A DNA stretch of 64,000 nt from Parelaphostrongylus tenuis (Eukaryota; Nematoda; Chromadorea; Rhabditida; Metastrongylidae), in contig JAHQIW010006340.1 of assembly GCA_019055375.1 (NCBI GenBank), forward strand, positions 1 to 64,000. Direction: 5' to 3'. This document shows, one piece after another, positions 1 to 10,690 of this stretch. Numbering within the stretch: position 1 is the stretch's first letter; every line of letters starts with the position of its first letter. The notes beneath the pieces were generated by a model. It saw only the letters and a list, made by a program, of their open reading frames with translations. It was not told the origin of the DNA and did not search any database. The position numbers were made by a program, and so were the translations under genes.

Positions 1-1106
1 GGTCCCCCAGTTCAACACATTCAATGACTCATACTTTTTTTTTTTCTTTTTCCCCAAAACTATACAAACACCACATCCCACCACAACAGCCCTACATCAG
101 CCTCCCGCCTCCTGCTAGCTCATAACAGAAGAAACAACATTACACAGAACGTCAGAATACACTCTCCGCTACATTTCACCACACGATTGTGACGAGCCTG
201 TATATGCCGCGAATAACTCACATAACTCTGTGATGCGACGAGCCTTCCCAAACGCGCAGAAGAATTTCGATTAATTTGAGTTTACGCTCGGCGCGCTTTG
301 TCGCGCTACGCGCAGTGATCTCAAAGCCGCCTTGAAAGCGCGCGATTTCTGTTATCTAATTGAGGATGTTATTCTTTTCGTGTCTAGGTTATCAAGGTAG
401 TCCGTTCCAGAATCGCAGAAGGAGTTAGTGTTCTACCGTTTCTATGGGTATAGCCTATTATTTTCATCTTACATTGCCGAATAGACTCATTATAAAGTCA
501 GGGCGTGAGCCTAGAAACGCGGAATTTGATATTCTTTTCGCTCTCTCAGAATCACTATAATTTATGCTATCAAATAAGTACTAAAATTGAGTTAAAAGAC
601 AATTCACAAACCCTCAGTCGAGCAAAAAATGCGCATTGAATGTGAAATGTGGTCATTTTTTCGATGTAGCAGCTTAAAAAGGCCTCCAGAAAAGGTTTAG
701 TTATTAAAATTACGTTTTTCAAGCTATCACTGATTGCTAGAAATACGAGCAAAAAGCAAATGAGACCCTTTCTTCAAAGAATTGATTATGGATTGAGATA
801 AAGAAATTGTACCCAATTTTCAAGCGTAAAATGTCATTTCACTGAAGCATTTGAACCTTATATCCACTTGTTTTCCATGATTCTTTTTGATTTGTATATA
901 ACAGATCTACAGAATGCAGATCTTCTTTGATGAAAGGCCATGTATTTGTGAAGATTTGAGGTTGTTCTAACGTGGTCTAATAAATCATTCTTCCATGACG
1001 TCACTGTCAACGTGAATGGGCCGCTTTTTGCCCTGAAGTTATCTGGTCTTAGTTCATAACTTTAGTCGAGAAACCGCTATTCATTGATTTCAAATCAGAA
1101 CATAGA
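1..1106. other. 5' flank of the U2A' gene, no gene seen
   Basis: AT-rich sequence without a convincing ORF. A short stretch near 180-350 is richer in CpG and in GCGC/CGCG words than its surroundings, which could be promoter-proximal, but I see no defined element. Immediately before the U2A' start codon at 1107 the sequence runs TTTCAAATCAG, a possible splice or spliced-leader acceptor about ten bases upstream of the ATG. Confidence 0.4.
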
Positions 1107-4100
1107 ATGGTTCGTCTGACGGTTGAGTTGATCGACAACGCACCGCAGTTTATCAACACAGTTCGAGAACGTGAACTAAATCTTCGTGGTTATAAAATTC
1201 CTGTGATTGAGAACATGGGAATTACAAAGGTACGTCTCTGTTAAGTCGCTCCAATCTGTCTTTTGTTTTTAGCCAGCCTTCTCTGTTTCCATCAGCCGGC
1301 GTTTTCCTTTCCAAATACATCTAGCTAGTTATAGGATCAATGATGTCGTTGATTTGACAGATAATGACATTAAACGACTGGATAATTTACCTTATTGAAG
1401 CGATTGCATACTCTCTACCTCCACAACAACAGAGTTCAGTAGGTTTTTGCTATTAGCTTTGGATACATGATTTGAGATATCTATTCAACAGGAAATCTTG
1501 GCGCTTATCACGTAACCAGTACCGTGTTTTGACCCTTTGGAAACTGCGCTTTTGCTTCTCCTAAAGTTTTAGTAGTCAGTCAATAAATTCAATCTCGACG
1601 GATTCAATGCTATACTACATTTCTGAACGGGCTTTTTTGATGCGCTATAACATTGGGAATGAATTGTATTTCGCCTCTGGGCATTCTCGTTCTACAAAGC
1701 CTTTACCCTAGACTTTCAGTAATCTCTCGATAGCTTGAATCTAGACAATTTCAATGTTTTGTTTAGTTTTCGAAAAGAACTCTTTAAGGTGTTGTAGTAG
1801 CCAGAAGAAAATTGAGTTTCGCTTCCGGCATGCACCTCTTGTCGGCTAGGTGTGTGAGCGACTGTTTAATCCATCGTACGGTTGCGTTTCACCTCTAAAC
1901 GCGATTCACATATGGCGTGCCACTTTTGTTTTCACATTTCTCTAGATGAAACATATGCCTTTGGTACTCCACGATTTCCCCTACACGTTCATATGCTTAC
2001 CGGACATAGACTTAGGCTGCTTAGGCTTGAGCTTATCTGAGGGGTTCCTTTGGCAGTATAAAATGAGAATAAACCTTAAGGCCTTAGAGCGGTAGAACAA
2101 AGTTTTTTTCATAACCCATCGCGGAAATACGAGGATTTCTAACAATACGTGAAATAATTTTTTCAAGTGAATTACAGAAATATGCGCCAAGAGGCGCTCA
2201 GTGGGAGCATAGTTTTATTTTTATTGCTACAGCACTGAGAAGTCTTTTCCGAAAGTCAAGTACCCTTTGAAATTTTCGATATTTGAGCTATCGAATGAGT
2301 ACTATGACCCGAAAGCAGAATTCTCAAGATTGGAAACGGGGTGTGGATAACGGAACGAGTACCGATATCTTTACCTATCGGCTTTTTTAGCAGTGATATG
2401 ACGGTATTATTTCAATCCAGTAATGTTGGGTGATATGCAAGGCTTATGAACCTCTGACGGGGTTGAGCTTGCTTCTCACCGTTTCCAGAGGCGCATGCTA
2501 ATCAATGTACTATGCTAGCGAGGCTCCTGTCCCGCTATCACTCTAATCTCCTCCCCTAGAAAGAGTGAGCCGCAAGGTAAATCACTCGAAAGTCCAGCTA
2601 CCTTTGAAGCTCGGCACGAGTGAAGAAATGCAAAATTCCTTACGAATTGTCCTTTTCCCTAATTTAAAACTTGCACAACGTTGGCATGTCCTCTTTCTTT
2701 CTTTTAATGGCTAACGTTTCGGTGACCCGCTGTCGTCAACGCCTTTTTAATACTTACATGGAATAAAAATATTCGTTCTCCATAGTGTGTCCACATTAGG
2801 CCGGTGACTTCTTCCTCATTAGAGTTGATTAGGTTTTGGCGAAGTTGGGATTTCTGAAGTGTTAGCCATCAAATTTTTAGGGAGACGACGTACCAACCTC
2901 ATGCGAGTTTCAACTGAAGAAAAGGACATATCACTCATTTTCAAGATTTTCATTTCTATCCTTACAGCAACCGAACTCTGTAATAAGTGCTCAAATTTAG
3001 TTACATACAGCCCGATATCGGTGATAAGCTACCAAATTTGAAGATTCTCTCGCCCTTACGAATAACAATATCACGGAACTGGGCGATATCTGATCCACTA
3101 GCGAATTGCAAGAAGTTGGAATATGTTACGTACGTATTTCTTTCCGTTGAATTGAAACGGTATCCTGCCTCTACTAATTGAGAGATTCTCTAATAGTTGC
3201 CTTTTCAGTTTCATAGGAAATCCAATAACTCCATAAAAACAAACTATCGCGCCTACATTATCTATAGACTGCCGTCCGTACGTGTCGTTGACTTCAAGCG
3301 TATAAGGCTGGCGGTAAGTTGATTTTATATCATCTGAAATGCGCGATATTTTTCAAATATCTATGAAAACGCTTGTGTCGCATTGGAGGGAGGTTCCCTG
3401 CCACGCACACGTGGTCGGGAGTTCGAGCCCGTGCTCAGGCTCACCAAGCCTGCTGCCTCTCCAGGATCGGAAAATTGCTGCTAGCGGATACATTATTAGG
3501 CCACCGGTAGGTGTTGTGAAGGCCAGTGCATTTAATCACCTCTAACGAAGCTAAAAGTTGGAGACGAATGCACACTGCACTCTTCAAGGTTGATCAACTC
3601 CGAAAGCTTCAGCCTTTCTATGAATAGTGGCGAGATTGTCGGTTACTTATGCCATTTTTTACAACATTGTCATCACCTTACAGGAGTAAAAGATAAGGCT
3701 CTCGCCGTTATCAATCTCTGAGGAATTGTCCATGCACTTGACTCCATTCTAGTATCGTTGGAGGTGATTGTTAGCATATCTGGTCTTTGCGAATGACTCG
3801 CGGTAGCTTACTGATGTACTGCTGCTGCTTACATGCCACTGTTGCTACCCATCCAGACAAGTCTGGTGATAATTTACCGACCTTAGAAAGACTTAAGGGT
3901 TAGTGAGCTTTGAGCGCAGTATCGAACCCTCGACCATTGACTCATCGATTCACTGTATGTGTCGAGCACTTATAACCACTGCACCACGCGCGCTTTTATT
4001 GTTGAACTCGGTATTCAACATCCGTATGGAAGGCCTTATCAACAGCTGAAATTATGTTGAATTCTGCTTGGAGAGATCATAAGCCGCACTTCATAGTGCA

Positions 4101-6068
4101 TACAAAGAGACTTATGATCAAAGGAGAGAGCATTTTTCTTGGATTTGTAAAATATTGTTGAGAGTTTAGGAGCGTGAAGCCGCGCGTAAGTTGTTCAAAG
4201 GGAAACGAGGCCAGAAAGCTCGAGATGCTATCAAACGTAGCACGAATGCTCCTCGTGAAACAGAGAATGGTGAAAACACGAGGTTCAACGGTTCGAATCT
4301 ATCAGCGGAGGATAGGGTGAAAATACAGGTTCGTGTTTTATCTATATTATTTATACCTCAGAATGGAATCGCTGTAGTCGTTTTAATAGTCATAATGTCG
4401 TTGTTGCAAATCATGTCTACGAATGTTCTTGGTATCCCCTGTATCCGTAATTCACCACATACTCATAGACCTATTGAGATCATCATTTGTCTGCTCTTCC
4501 TTTTTTTTATAAGTATGGATTTTCCAATGCCTATAAACCTTTGAAGAATGCCATCGCGAGTGCGCGATCATTGGCAGAAGTCGAGTACTTGCAATCGATT
4601 TTGGCTAGTGGTCGAATTCCTGAAAAAGGATGGAATAGACAAATGCTTCTTCCTACTGATACAGCGTCACCTATTCAAAATGGACAGTAAGTGTTTTTTC
4701 AATCTTCTGTTACTTTCCTTCGTCTTGCAGATTTTCTGTGCTCTCAGTTAAATGACATGCAAATGTTTTTTCTAGTTTGTGCGATCCGTTCTCACATTTT
4801 AATATGTAATTACCAGGACTTTTGGCATGCGATCGTCTCCTCGCATCATCGCTTGTATGAGGATTTTGTCTTTCCTATGAACTTCGTAGAATGCAGGTTG
4901 AGCATTTCGCTTTCCAATGTCGCTAATAGCCAGGCTGGGGCGTTCTATGTCTGACTGCTGGAGGTTGTTGGGGATGGGTATCTACTTCCACAGAACATCA
5001 CTGATTATTTGGCCACTCCTCCCCCCTCATCCCATGCCCGAATATCCAAATGTAGACGAGTAAAATTACATTGTTTGACATCAAAAATGTACGTAATTTT
5101 TACAAATCATCTCGTACTTGTCGTAGCCGTGCAAATTTTCCATGGATGATCATGGAAACCCCTTGTCGTAGATCTCGAGATATTTCTGAGGGCATTGTTG
5201 CCATAGCTCTGCTGTACCTACTCAACCTGGAGTATACGCACTCCAAGAAAATATCAGCTTATCTTGAATTTTATCAATTTTACTTGGAAACAGTGCAATC
5301 TGCACTTTTTCGCCAGAGAAGTATAAGTTTGCTCATCACTATCAGTATCTTGCTCTTTGTCATTTTTACAACCAAATCTTGCACTTTTTTCGTAGTGATG
5401 CAGAGTATGTTTAAGCCTTTTGCTCTCGCAAGATTTTGAAGATTGCCACGTCTTAGACTTCTGTCCTAATCATTGAAATTGGAGGGGGCTTCAGTTGAGA
5501 GGCTAGTGGGTGCTTGACGCTGGGGTGATCTCCCCCAGCACTCCCGGCAATCAATAACGAACGCCCTACAGAACACCTCAGCCTGCTCATTTTTGATACT
5601 GCAAAGAGATCTGCCCGATCAGTATTCTACGATGTTCATGAGGTATACAAGCTTCCCGAGCAAGCGGTGAAACGACTAGACAAGTCGAATGCTTGAAGGA
5701 CTGAGATCCGCATAGTGAAATATGATTACGCGTCGTTCGAAAGAAAAATCGTTGAAAATTATTGGCTGTTTTGAATGTCAGTATTCTCACTTTGTTCAAA
5801 AACATGCTTCGAAATGATCATAAGTTCTCTCAATCAGTAATTGAAAGCCATTTATTGTAGGTTTGTTCCTGAAGTGGAAACAACAGAGTATCCTGTTGCC
5901 TCAAATAGTAGTACTGCTCAATCGGGTTATGAACAACCACATGATCAAAGTGGTGGTGGGCACGAAAATACACAACTTTTATTAGCCACAGTAAATGGAG
6001 GTGATAATGGTCAGAATATTATGGAGACGGATACGATGGATATTGATGACGATCAAGAAGCGTCGTGA
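1107..6068 (+). CDS. mog-2: U2 snRNP protein A' (U2A'), seven exons, frame broken in exons 2-4
   Basis: U2A' is the leucine-rich-repeat protein that binds U2B'' and stem-loop IV of U2 snRNA in the nuclear spliceosome; the C. elegans gene is mog-2. Exons read: 1107-1229 (opens MVRLTVELIDNAPQF, then RELNLRGYKIPVIEN), 1335-1438 (LTDNDIKRLDN, LHNNRV), 3001-3129 (PDIGDKLPNLKIL, CKKLEYVT), 3209-3313 (FIGNPIT, RLPSVRVVDFKRIRLA), 4170-4328 (EREAARKLFKGKRGQKARDA), 4547-4686 (SLAEVEYLQSILASG, PEKGWNRQM) and 5861-6068 (acidic tail ending MDIDDDQEAS). Introns are GT-AG and splice phases match at most joins. Exons 1 and 5-7 are clean. Exon 2 lacks two bases and then one, exon 3 gains two and then one, and exon 4 gains two, all against the frame the family requires. 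Errors in the assembly look likelier than decay because the rest is intact. Confidence 0.9.
2709..2748 (-). ncRNA. Decayed hammerhead-ribozyme-like motif in a U2A' intron
   Basis: On the minus strand the sequence ends ACCGAAACGTTAGCC after AAAAAGGCG, matching the 3' half of the hammerhead motifs elsewhere in this window (stem II, then GAAACGTH, then AGCC). The CTGANGA box has degraded to a run of A. Probably a relic of a Penelope-type repeat end, not an active ribozyme. Confidence 0.3.
3380..3615 (+). repeat. tRNA-derived SINE copy, plus orientation
   Basis: This lies in a U2A' intron. It begins with a tRNA-like head whose B box reads GTTCGAGCCC. The body matches, in opposite orientation, the repeats at 3690-3998 and 43907-44193; shared words include AAGGCCAG, TTTAATCACCTC and GAAGCTAAAAGTTG. 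The far end has GTTGATCAACTCCGAAAGCTT, like the ends of the other copies. Confidence 0.65.
3690..3998 (-). repeat. tRNA-derived SINE copy, minus orientation
   Basis: Read on the minus strand this starts with a GTGGTGCAGTGGTTATAAGTG-like A-box region and a B box (GGTTCGATACTGC). It runs through the shared SINE body and ends at AAGGCTCTCGCCGTTATC. It is tail-to-tail with the copy at 3380-3615, so the two could pair in the U2A' pre-mRNA. It is the same family as the better copy at 43907-44193. Confidence 0.65.
4886..4980 (+). repeat. Dispersed repeat family 'CGTAGAATACTGG', copy 1
   Basis: The segment CGTAGAATGCAGGTTGAGCA, followed by AGCCAGGCTG and GGCGTTCTATG, recurs at 5515-5640 (reverse), 34762-34900, 38504-38690, 39240-39400 (reverse) and around 46800-46930 (reverse). 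No coding potential is evident. The family is unnamed here because I cannot assign it to a known class. Confidence 0.5.
5515..5640 (-). repeat. Dispersed repeat family 'CGTAGAATACTGG', copy 2
   Basis: Read on the minus strand it gives ATCGTAGAATACTGATCGGG, then AGCAGGCTGAGG, then GTAGGGCGTTCGTTATTGAT. This matches the copies at 34762 and 38504. It sits in the last intron of the U2A' gene. Confidence 0.5.
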
Positions 6069-6742
6069 GGAAGCCCATATTGTGATCACTTTAGCATAAA
6101 TTCCATATTATTTTCAATTTTGATATTTTGTCTCGATTTTTTTTGTTCAAAGTAGATTCCTTCACCTGGCTTTCATTATAATTTCTCTCAGTATATTGTT
6201 CAAAAGTGTGGGAACGGTCTGAATGAGCGTCAATCAATGTTTTGTTAATGTTTGAAGCATCTGTTTCTCCTTCCCCTGGTTCTACCACATCGTTAACATT
6301 GGTCTCTGGGCTGGGTGCCAGCCCTCTGTGTTGTTTGTTTTTTTTTTTCATAAATGTTATTTCTGTCGATATCTTAAGAGTGAGTATTTCTTCGTTCGGC
6401 AGTTTTTAATTTCAGTAGCAGATGTTTTAATAGTCTTTGAGAATAAGAGGAAATGTATTCTTTGTGCAACTTCCACTATCTACTTCTATGAGTGCTTACC
6501 TTAATCTACTATTGTTCCAGTTAAGGTAGTCACATGAACTTTTTTGTATATTAACACTTTGATGGCGATGTTTGCCTTTGTGGACAAACGATGTATAACG
6601 TATGGGACAAAAACCTAATTTTATATATGATCACATTCAACTTGCACTACCGGAGGAAGCTGTGGTACAAAAATTTTTCACAAAGCATTGAGTATACGTG
6701 GCTATTTCTATGATAATTACGTATAAGGACTATCCTTTTCTG
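6069..6742. other. U2A' 3' flank, no further gene seen
   Basis: AT-rich sequence downstream of the U2A' stop codon. It should contain the 3' UTR, but I see no clear AATAAA close to the stop. A long minus-strand ORF here (6091-6351) is low-complexity and has no recognisable domain, so I do not call it. Confidence 0.4.
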
Positions 6743-6775
6743 TTAGGTTGGTGCAAAATTAAGCGCAGTTGCGGA
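6743..6775 (+). mobile_element. mariner-type terminal inverted repeat (GGTTGGTGCAAAA type)
   Basis: TTAGGTTGGTGCAAAATTAA followed by GCGCAGTTGCGG is the end sequence typical of mariner elements related to human Hsmar and the hookworm bandit element. I could not find an intact transposase directly inside it, so this is an isolated or deleted copy. The relic at 27001 has the same end type. Confidence 0.6.
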
Positions 6776-7023
6776 CTGTGCTGAAACCGCCCACTACCTC
6801 CTGTGGTTTGCCTGAAAATGGCGAGAATGGTTGAATGGTTAACGTGAATTTTTGTAATATTGTGTTTAGTTTTGAGTAGACCGGCTTCGATGATTGCTTT
6901 TTTTCTCTCTCTCTCTGAGCTCTGGTGAGGTCAATGACGAATTCCTTGTTGTTTATCGTGTTAAATATCTAATGAAAATATGTGACAACACACCGGTTAC
7001 TTCTCTCATAGAAGTTATTCAGT

Positions 7024-7060
7024 GGCTTTAGAGGAAGGTGAAATCACCGGAGTGTTAGCC
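7024..7060 (+). ncRNA. Decayed hammerhead-like motif with perfect stem II
   Basis: The layout is GGCT, then TTAGAGGA (a worn CTGAAGA), stem II GGTGAAATCACC, GGAGTGTT (a worn GAAACGTH) and AGCC closing helix I. The two helices are intact while the catalytic bases are changed, so I read it as a fossil of the same motif that is well preserved at 61225. Confidence 0.35.
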
Positions 7061-7544
7061 GTCGTCTTTGACAAAAATGCCATCACAAAACAGACTTTAT
7101 ATAGGAAAGGACGGTCCGTGAGATATAATAGCTCCTTCAGTCGACTATTCATGACAGACCTCATTAAAATATCCGTATACAGTCTTTGGGAATGTTTTTA
7201 GCCGTCTTTTCGAGATCTCGTTGCAATTTCATCCATGGCAACAGTTTGGCAGGGACGCGTGCTTTGGCGATTTCGCCATCATTAGTGAAATTGTGTTTAA
7301 ACTTCAAGAGACAGCTAAAAACACTCCGGAAAACTATGTGAACAATTCATGAGATAGTTTTTATTTTACATGCTGAGGTTTGGTGATAGTGGGTTTTTTG
7401 ATTCAGCAACGTATAGGTTCTAAGGGTTGTGAAAGTGCTTTGAAATGTGCTTTTGTTGAAAAGCCTTCAAGTGCTGCGTTTTGCTTCACAGATAATGCAT
7501 TCAGTATCCGTTTTGTTCGTCCCTTATTCATTTCAAATGTTGTT

Positions 7545-8310
7545 GTGGGTTCTTTCTGATTATGAGGGAACAAATGAAAAACCGACCTCATTTGCTGAAG
7601 AGGAACTTCTCATAGGAGTGTTGATAACCATTCGAAAGCTCAGACTTGAGGCTACAGCTCGACGTCGCTGGTTTTTTAAAACACATCTCTATAACTCTGT
7701 AATCTGCATACAAAACGAGCGTATATTTCTCGGTGGACAAAGCTTTTTTTGGATTATTAGTGACTATAAGATAGTGTAGTGGGTCCTGGTGCCAATGTTT
7801 GTGCTTTGATATAAAGGAGCACTTTGGCCAAATCACGTCGCGGTGAATGTGGTGTTCACGTGACTGCTGACGCAGCACGTCTTAACGGGTTCATAGGACC
7901 GTTCACTGGGCGCGGTACCCAGCGCCCACGTGAATCACGCGGGAATCCCTTGCTCCCACGTGGTCAATGGCAATTCGCTTTATTACCAGCTGCGCTGCAG
8001 CTAATTTTACATGCTGCATTTCAAAGAAACGGTCTTTTTAGGATATAAGCACAGCGTTGGAATCAAATTCGATTGTGCTATCGTATGACTACTAATAGTT
8101 CAAAGAAAAAAATCTCTTCGGAGAGAAATAGGCGTGTCTGAAACCAAAAAATCTGCTCCTGCAGCAGCGTCAAAAAAAGTCTTTTTTGAAAACCTGCGAC
8201 ATGGGGCTGTAGTCTGAAGTCTCAGATTAACACTCCTATGTAAAGTTCCTCTCCAGCGAATGAGATCGGTTTTTCATTTGTTTGCTCCTAATCAGAAAGA
8301 ACCTAATTTT
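7545..8310. repeat. Fold-back element with arms of about 130 bp
   Basis: The left arm (about 7545-7680: TTCTTTCTGATTATGAGG, then AACAAATGAAAAACCGA) recurs inverted at about 8170-8310, for example TCGGTTTTTCATTTGTTTG and CCTAATCAGAAAGAA. The spacer at 7690-8160 includes a CACGTG- and GCGC-rich island near 7820-7960. There is no transposase, so it is probably a non-autonomous DNA element. Confidence 0.6.
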
Positions 8311-8518
8311 GTTTTGTTTAGCACCTGTGATCTCATTGAGTAATAAATTGAACGGTAAAATACAAAATTGATACCTCTTTCCCGCTCTGTTCTTGTTTTT
8401 GAAGACAGATCAGTTCACATTACTCATTTCCTCACTGTGCCAGTGCCACATATCGAATATGATTCCATAAAGTGAAATTACGACCATATTCCAGTGATGG
8501 AGTGATGGCAAACCTTCA

Positions 8519-8588
8519 AACCTCAGATGGTGATCATCATGCGCACTTGGAGAGCGTGAAATGGGGGGGTTTGATTCCCATCTGAGGT
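8519..8588 (+). repeat. tRNA-like sequence, degenerate
   Basis: CCTCAGATGGTG at the start pairs with CATCTGAGG at the end. Between them are GCGTGAAATGG and a B-box-like GGGTTTGATTCCC. It belongs to the tRNA-like family seen at 55808, 56042 and in the fold-back arms at 46084-46275 and 62433-62725. The A-box half is poorly preserved. Confidence 0.45.
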
Positions 8589-8639
8589 TCAAAGTTTTGT
8601 ATATCCTCAACATAATCAGATATATTCTTATATTAGATG

Positions 8640-9135
8640 TACTTTTATACTAAAGTTCATTTAAATATAATTTCCGTCATTAGCAATATCATTTTCCCAA
8701 TTTTTGGGTAATTAGTGAATGCCATCGAAGAAAAATTAGTAAGTAAAAGTGGTTAAATGTTGTAGAACTTGATAAAATTTTATTCGGATCTGCTGATTTG
8801 TAGTTTGGATTGAGTAATTTTACGAGCTAATCTGACGGTCCAATGTCGCGAGAGTAAGTCGGGCTAAGGTAAAATCCTTAAGCCTCCCACCTCAGCCCTT
8901 TTATAACGTTTTCGATCGGTTTTTGAACCTGAGGTCGAGCGTTGTCATACACCAAAATCACTTTGTCGTGTTTTAGAGTCCATTTGATCGTTTTATTTGC
9001 AATTCAATGTTTAATTTGGTTAGCTTTTGTTGATAAAGTGCTTCATTAACTGCGCGCGACTCACCAAAAAATCTCAAGAGCTCGTAGTAGAGGACGCCTT
9101 TCTGATGCTATAGGTCACTGCGATGCGAAAAAAAA
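8640..9135 (-). pseudogene. mariner transposase remnant (catalytic half)
   Basis: The minus strand, read through several stops and frame shifts, gives HQKGVLYYELL, then LYQQKLTKLN, then VILVYDNARPQVQKPI (the second catalytic aspartate region, D-N-A-R-P) and YSRDIGPSD (the third, normally PDLAPSD). The order and spacing fit a mariner transposase, which is cut-and-paste and inserts at TA. The copy is clearly dead. No clear terminal repeat was matched to it. Confidence 0.75.
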
Positions 9136-9525
9136 GTCTTCCTTTTTGTCGCTAGCGGTTTTCTTTGAATTAAACATGGAAAGTTAAGCTTCTCATAGAA
9201 TAAATGGCGTTTTTAGGTTGCAAAAGTCGTCATCTTCAAAGTCCTATGAAATCATCATCTGAAATATTTTACATATATGAAAAGCACCTCAGATAGATAG
9301 CTTAACGCACTTTTAAACAAAGAAAGAATTTGCGTATATTTATTTTTACTTATAGCATCATAGGAAAGAATAATTGAACGGTGTAGTCATATTTGTACAA
9401 CTAATATTAGCGTATCACCGCTGGAGTGGTTGAATGAAAAGAATTCTCGTTGATTAGGACCAGATGGTTATGACCTCTTTGGAACTTGCTGAGCTATTTG
9501 CAGTTGTGACGTTTTGGACGTGATT

Positions 9526-10546
9526 AACAGGTTGGAAAGAATGCTCTGGGGCACTTGTGAGAAATTGGAAATCTATGCATGTATCTCAAACAAAAGCATC
9601 AATAGCTACTGATCCCTAGCATCGACTGTTTTTAAAAACCTCGCAATAAACATTCAATATAATTTTTAAGAATGTTTAAATCCCTAGCAAGGTTGGTAGG
9701 CCAGAGCCATGCACGCGTGTTTCGGCGGTCTCGCCCTCGTCAGTGACTCACGCCCCACATTAACCCTTGCATTGTAGGAAAGAGGGAGGCATATGTGGTG
9801 CCAGCACGATGTACAATGACATTGTGTTATCACCACTTTTTAGTCAACAGACCGCGGCTGGTAGATACAACTGAACCACAGCATCAACTGCTTTCAAAAG
9901 ATAATAACTATCCAGAATAAGGCCATCATTTTCTACGACTTTCTGCCATCGGTCCGCCAAGTTTCGGATCATTGAGTGGATTTTTGGGCAGTCGGTGACA
10001 AATTTTACCTGTTTTGGCGGCTTGTGGTTCAGTGAGTTCGTGCGGATCTTGTCTTGGTTTTTGTGGACAAATTTAAACTAGTGGAGATCAGTTAGCACAG
10101 CTGTATGAGAAACATAAAATTTGCTTGCCAATTCATGAACACTTGACGACGGTTCATTTTCCAAAGCAGCAATCAAATTTTCGTTGTTCAACTTTGTTGC
10201 ACGTTCTGAACGAGGCTTCTGCTCAAGATCAAGATCTCCCGCATTGAGAAGCGTTGAGACTAGCGTTCAACAGCAGATTTGCTTGCTGTGTCTTCCCTTG
10301 GACTTCATTGATTTCATCGACTGCACCTCGCTGTAAAAGACCCTTTCTCCAATAATGATGCAATAAAACACGAACATCGTTGTATCGTTGAATATGGCGA
10401 AAACTTGAAACAAAGTAAAAATGAAGACCAGTAATATCTTGGCCTTCAGTGGAAATCTCACATAAAAAACTGTAATTTTCCCATTAAATGCACGGGAGTT
10501 ATCTCATGCTTATTAGAGTACCCCAAAACTTTCTTTCCAACCTAGT
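9526..10546 (-). mobile_element. Internally deleted mariner element with both ends
   Basis: The ends are AGGTTGGAAAGAATG at 9528 and, inverted, CATTCTTT-like TTTCTTTCCAACCTAGTA near 10527-10545. Inside, the minus strand reads GDLDLEQKPRSERATKLNN, ENLIAALENEPSSSVHELA (the second half of the helix-turn-helix N-terminus) and then jumps to MIRNLADRWQKVVENDGL (the extreme C-terminus). The catalytic core is therefore gone. Frame shifts also interrupt the N-terminus. The ends resemble those of the mariners at 41046 and 57044. Confidence 0.75.
9704..9749 (-). ncRNA. Hammerhead-ribozyme-like motif, well-formed helices
   Basis: On the minus strand the order is GAGTCA (helix I), CTGACGA (core box), stem II GGCG-AGAC-CGCC, GAAA, a CACG/CGTG helix III and TGGCTC closing helix I. 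Only the pair next to the cleavage position departs from consensus (A opposite C). It lies inside the deleted mariner at 9526-10546, perhaps as a nested insertion. Confidence 0.5.
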
Positions 10547-10573
10547 ATCTCCATCTACATTTTAACATAGGTG

Positions 10574-10576
<3 letters not shown>

Positions 10577-10642
<66 letters not shown>

Positions 10643-10690
10643 TTAATATATATACATGTGAATATACATGTATATACTCGTATATGTACA
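10577..10690. repeat. AT-dinucleotide microsatellite
   Basis: A long uninterrupted (AT)n tract followed by imperfect ATAC/ATGT variants. Confidence 0.95.

Noticed and set aside
570..752. Minus-strand ORF upstream of U2A'
   Set aside because: AT-rich frame without domain, splice context or similarity; lies in the likely promoter region.
6091..6351. Minus-strand ORF after the U2A' stop
   Set aside because: It is antisense to the probable U2A' 3' UTR, low-complexity and lysine/asparagine-rich, with no recognisable domain.
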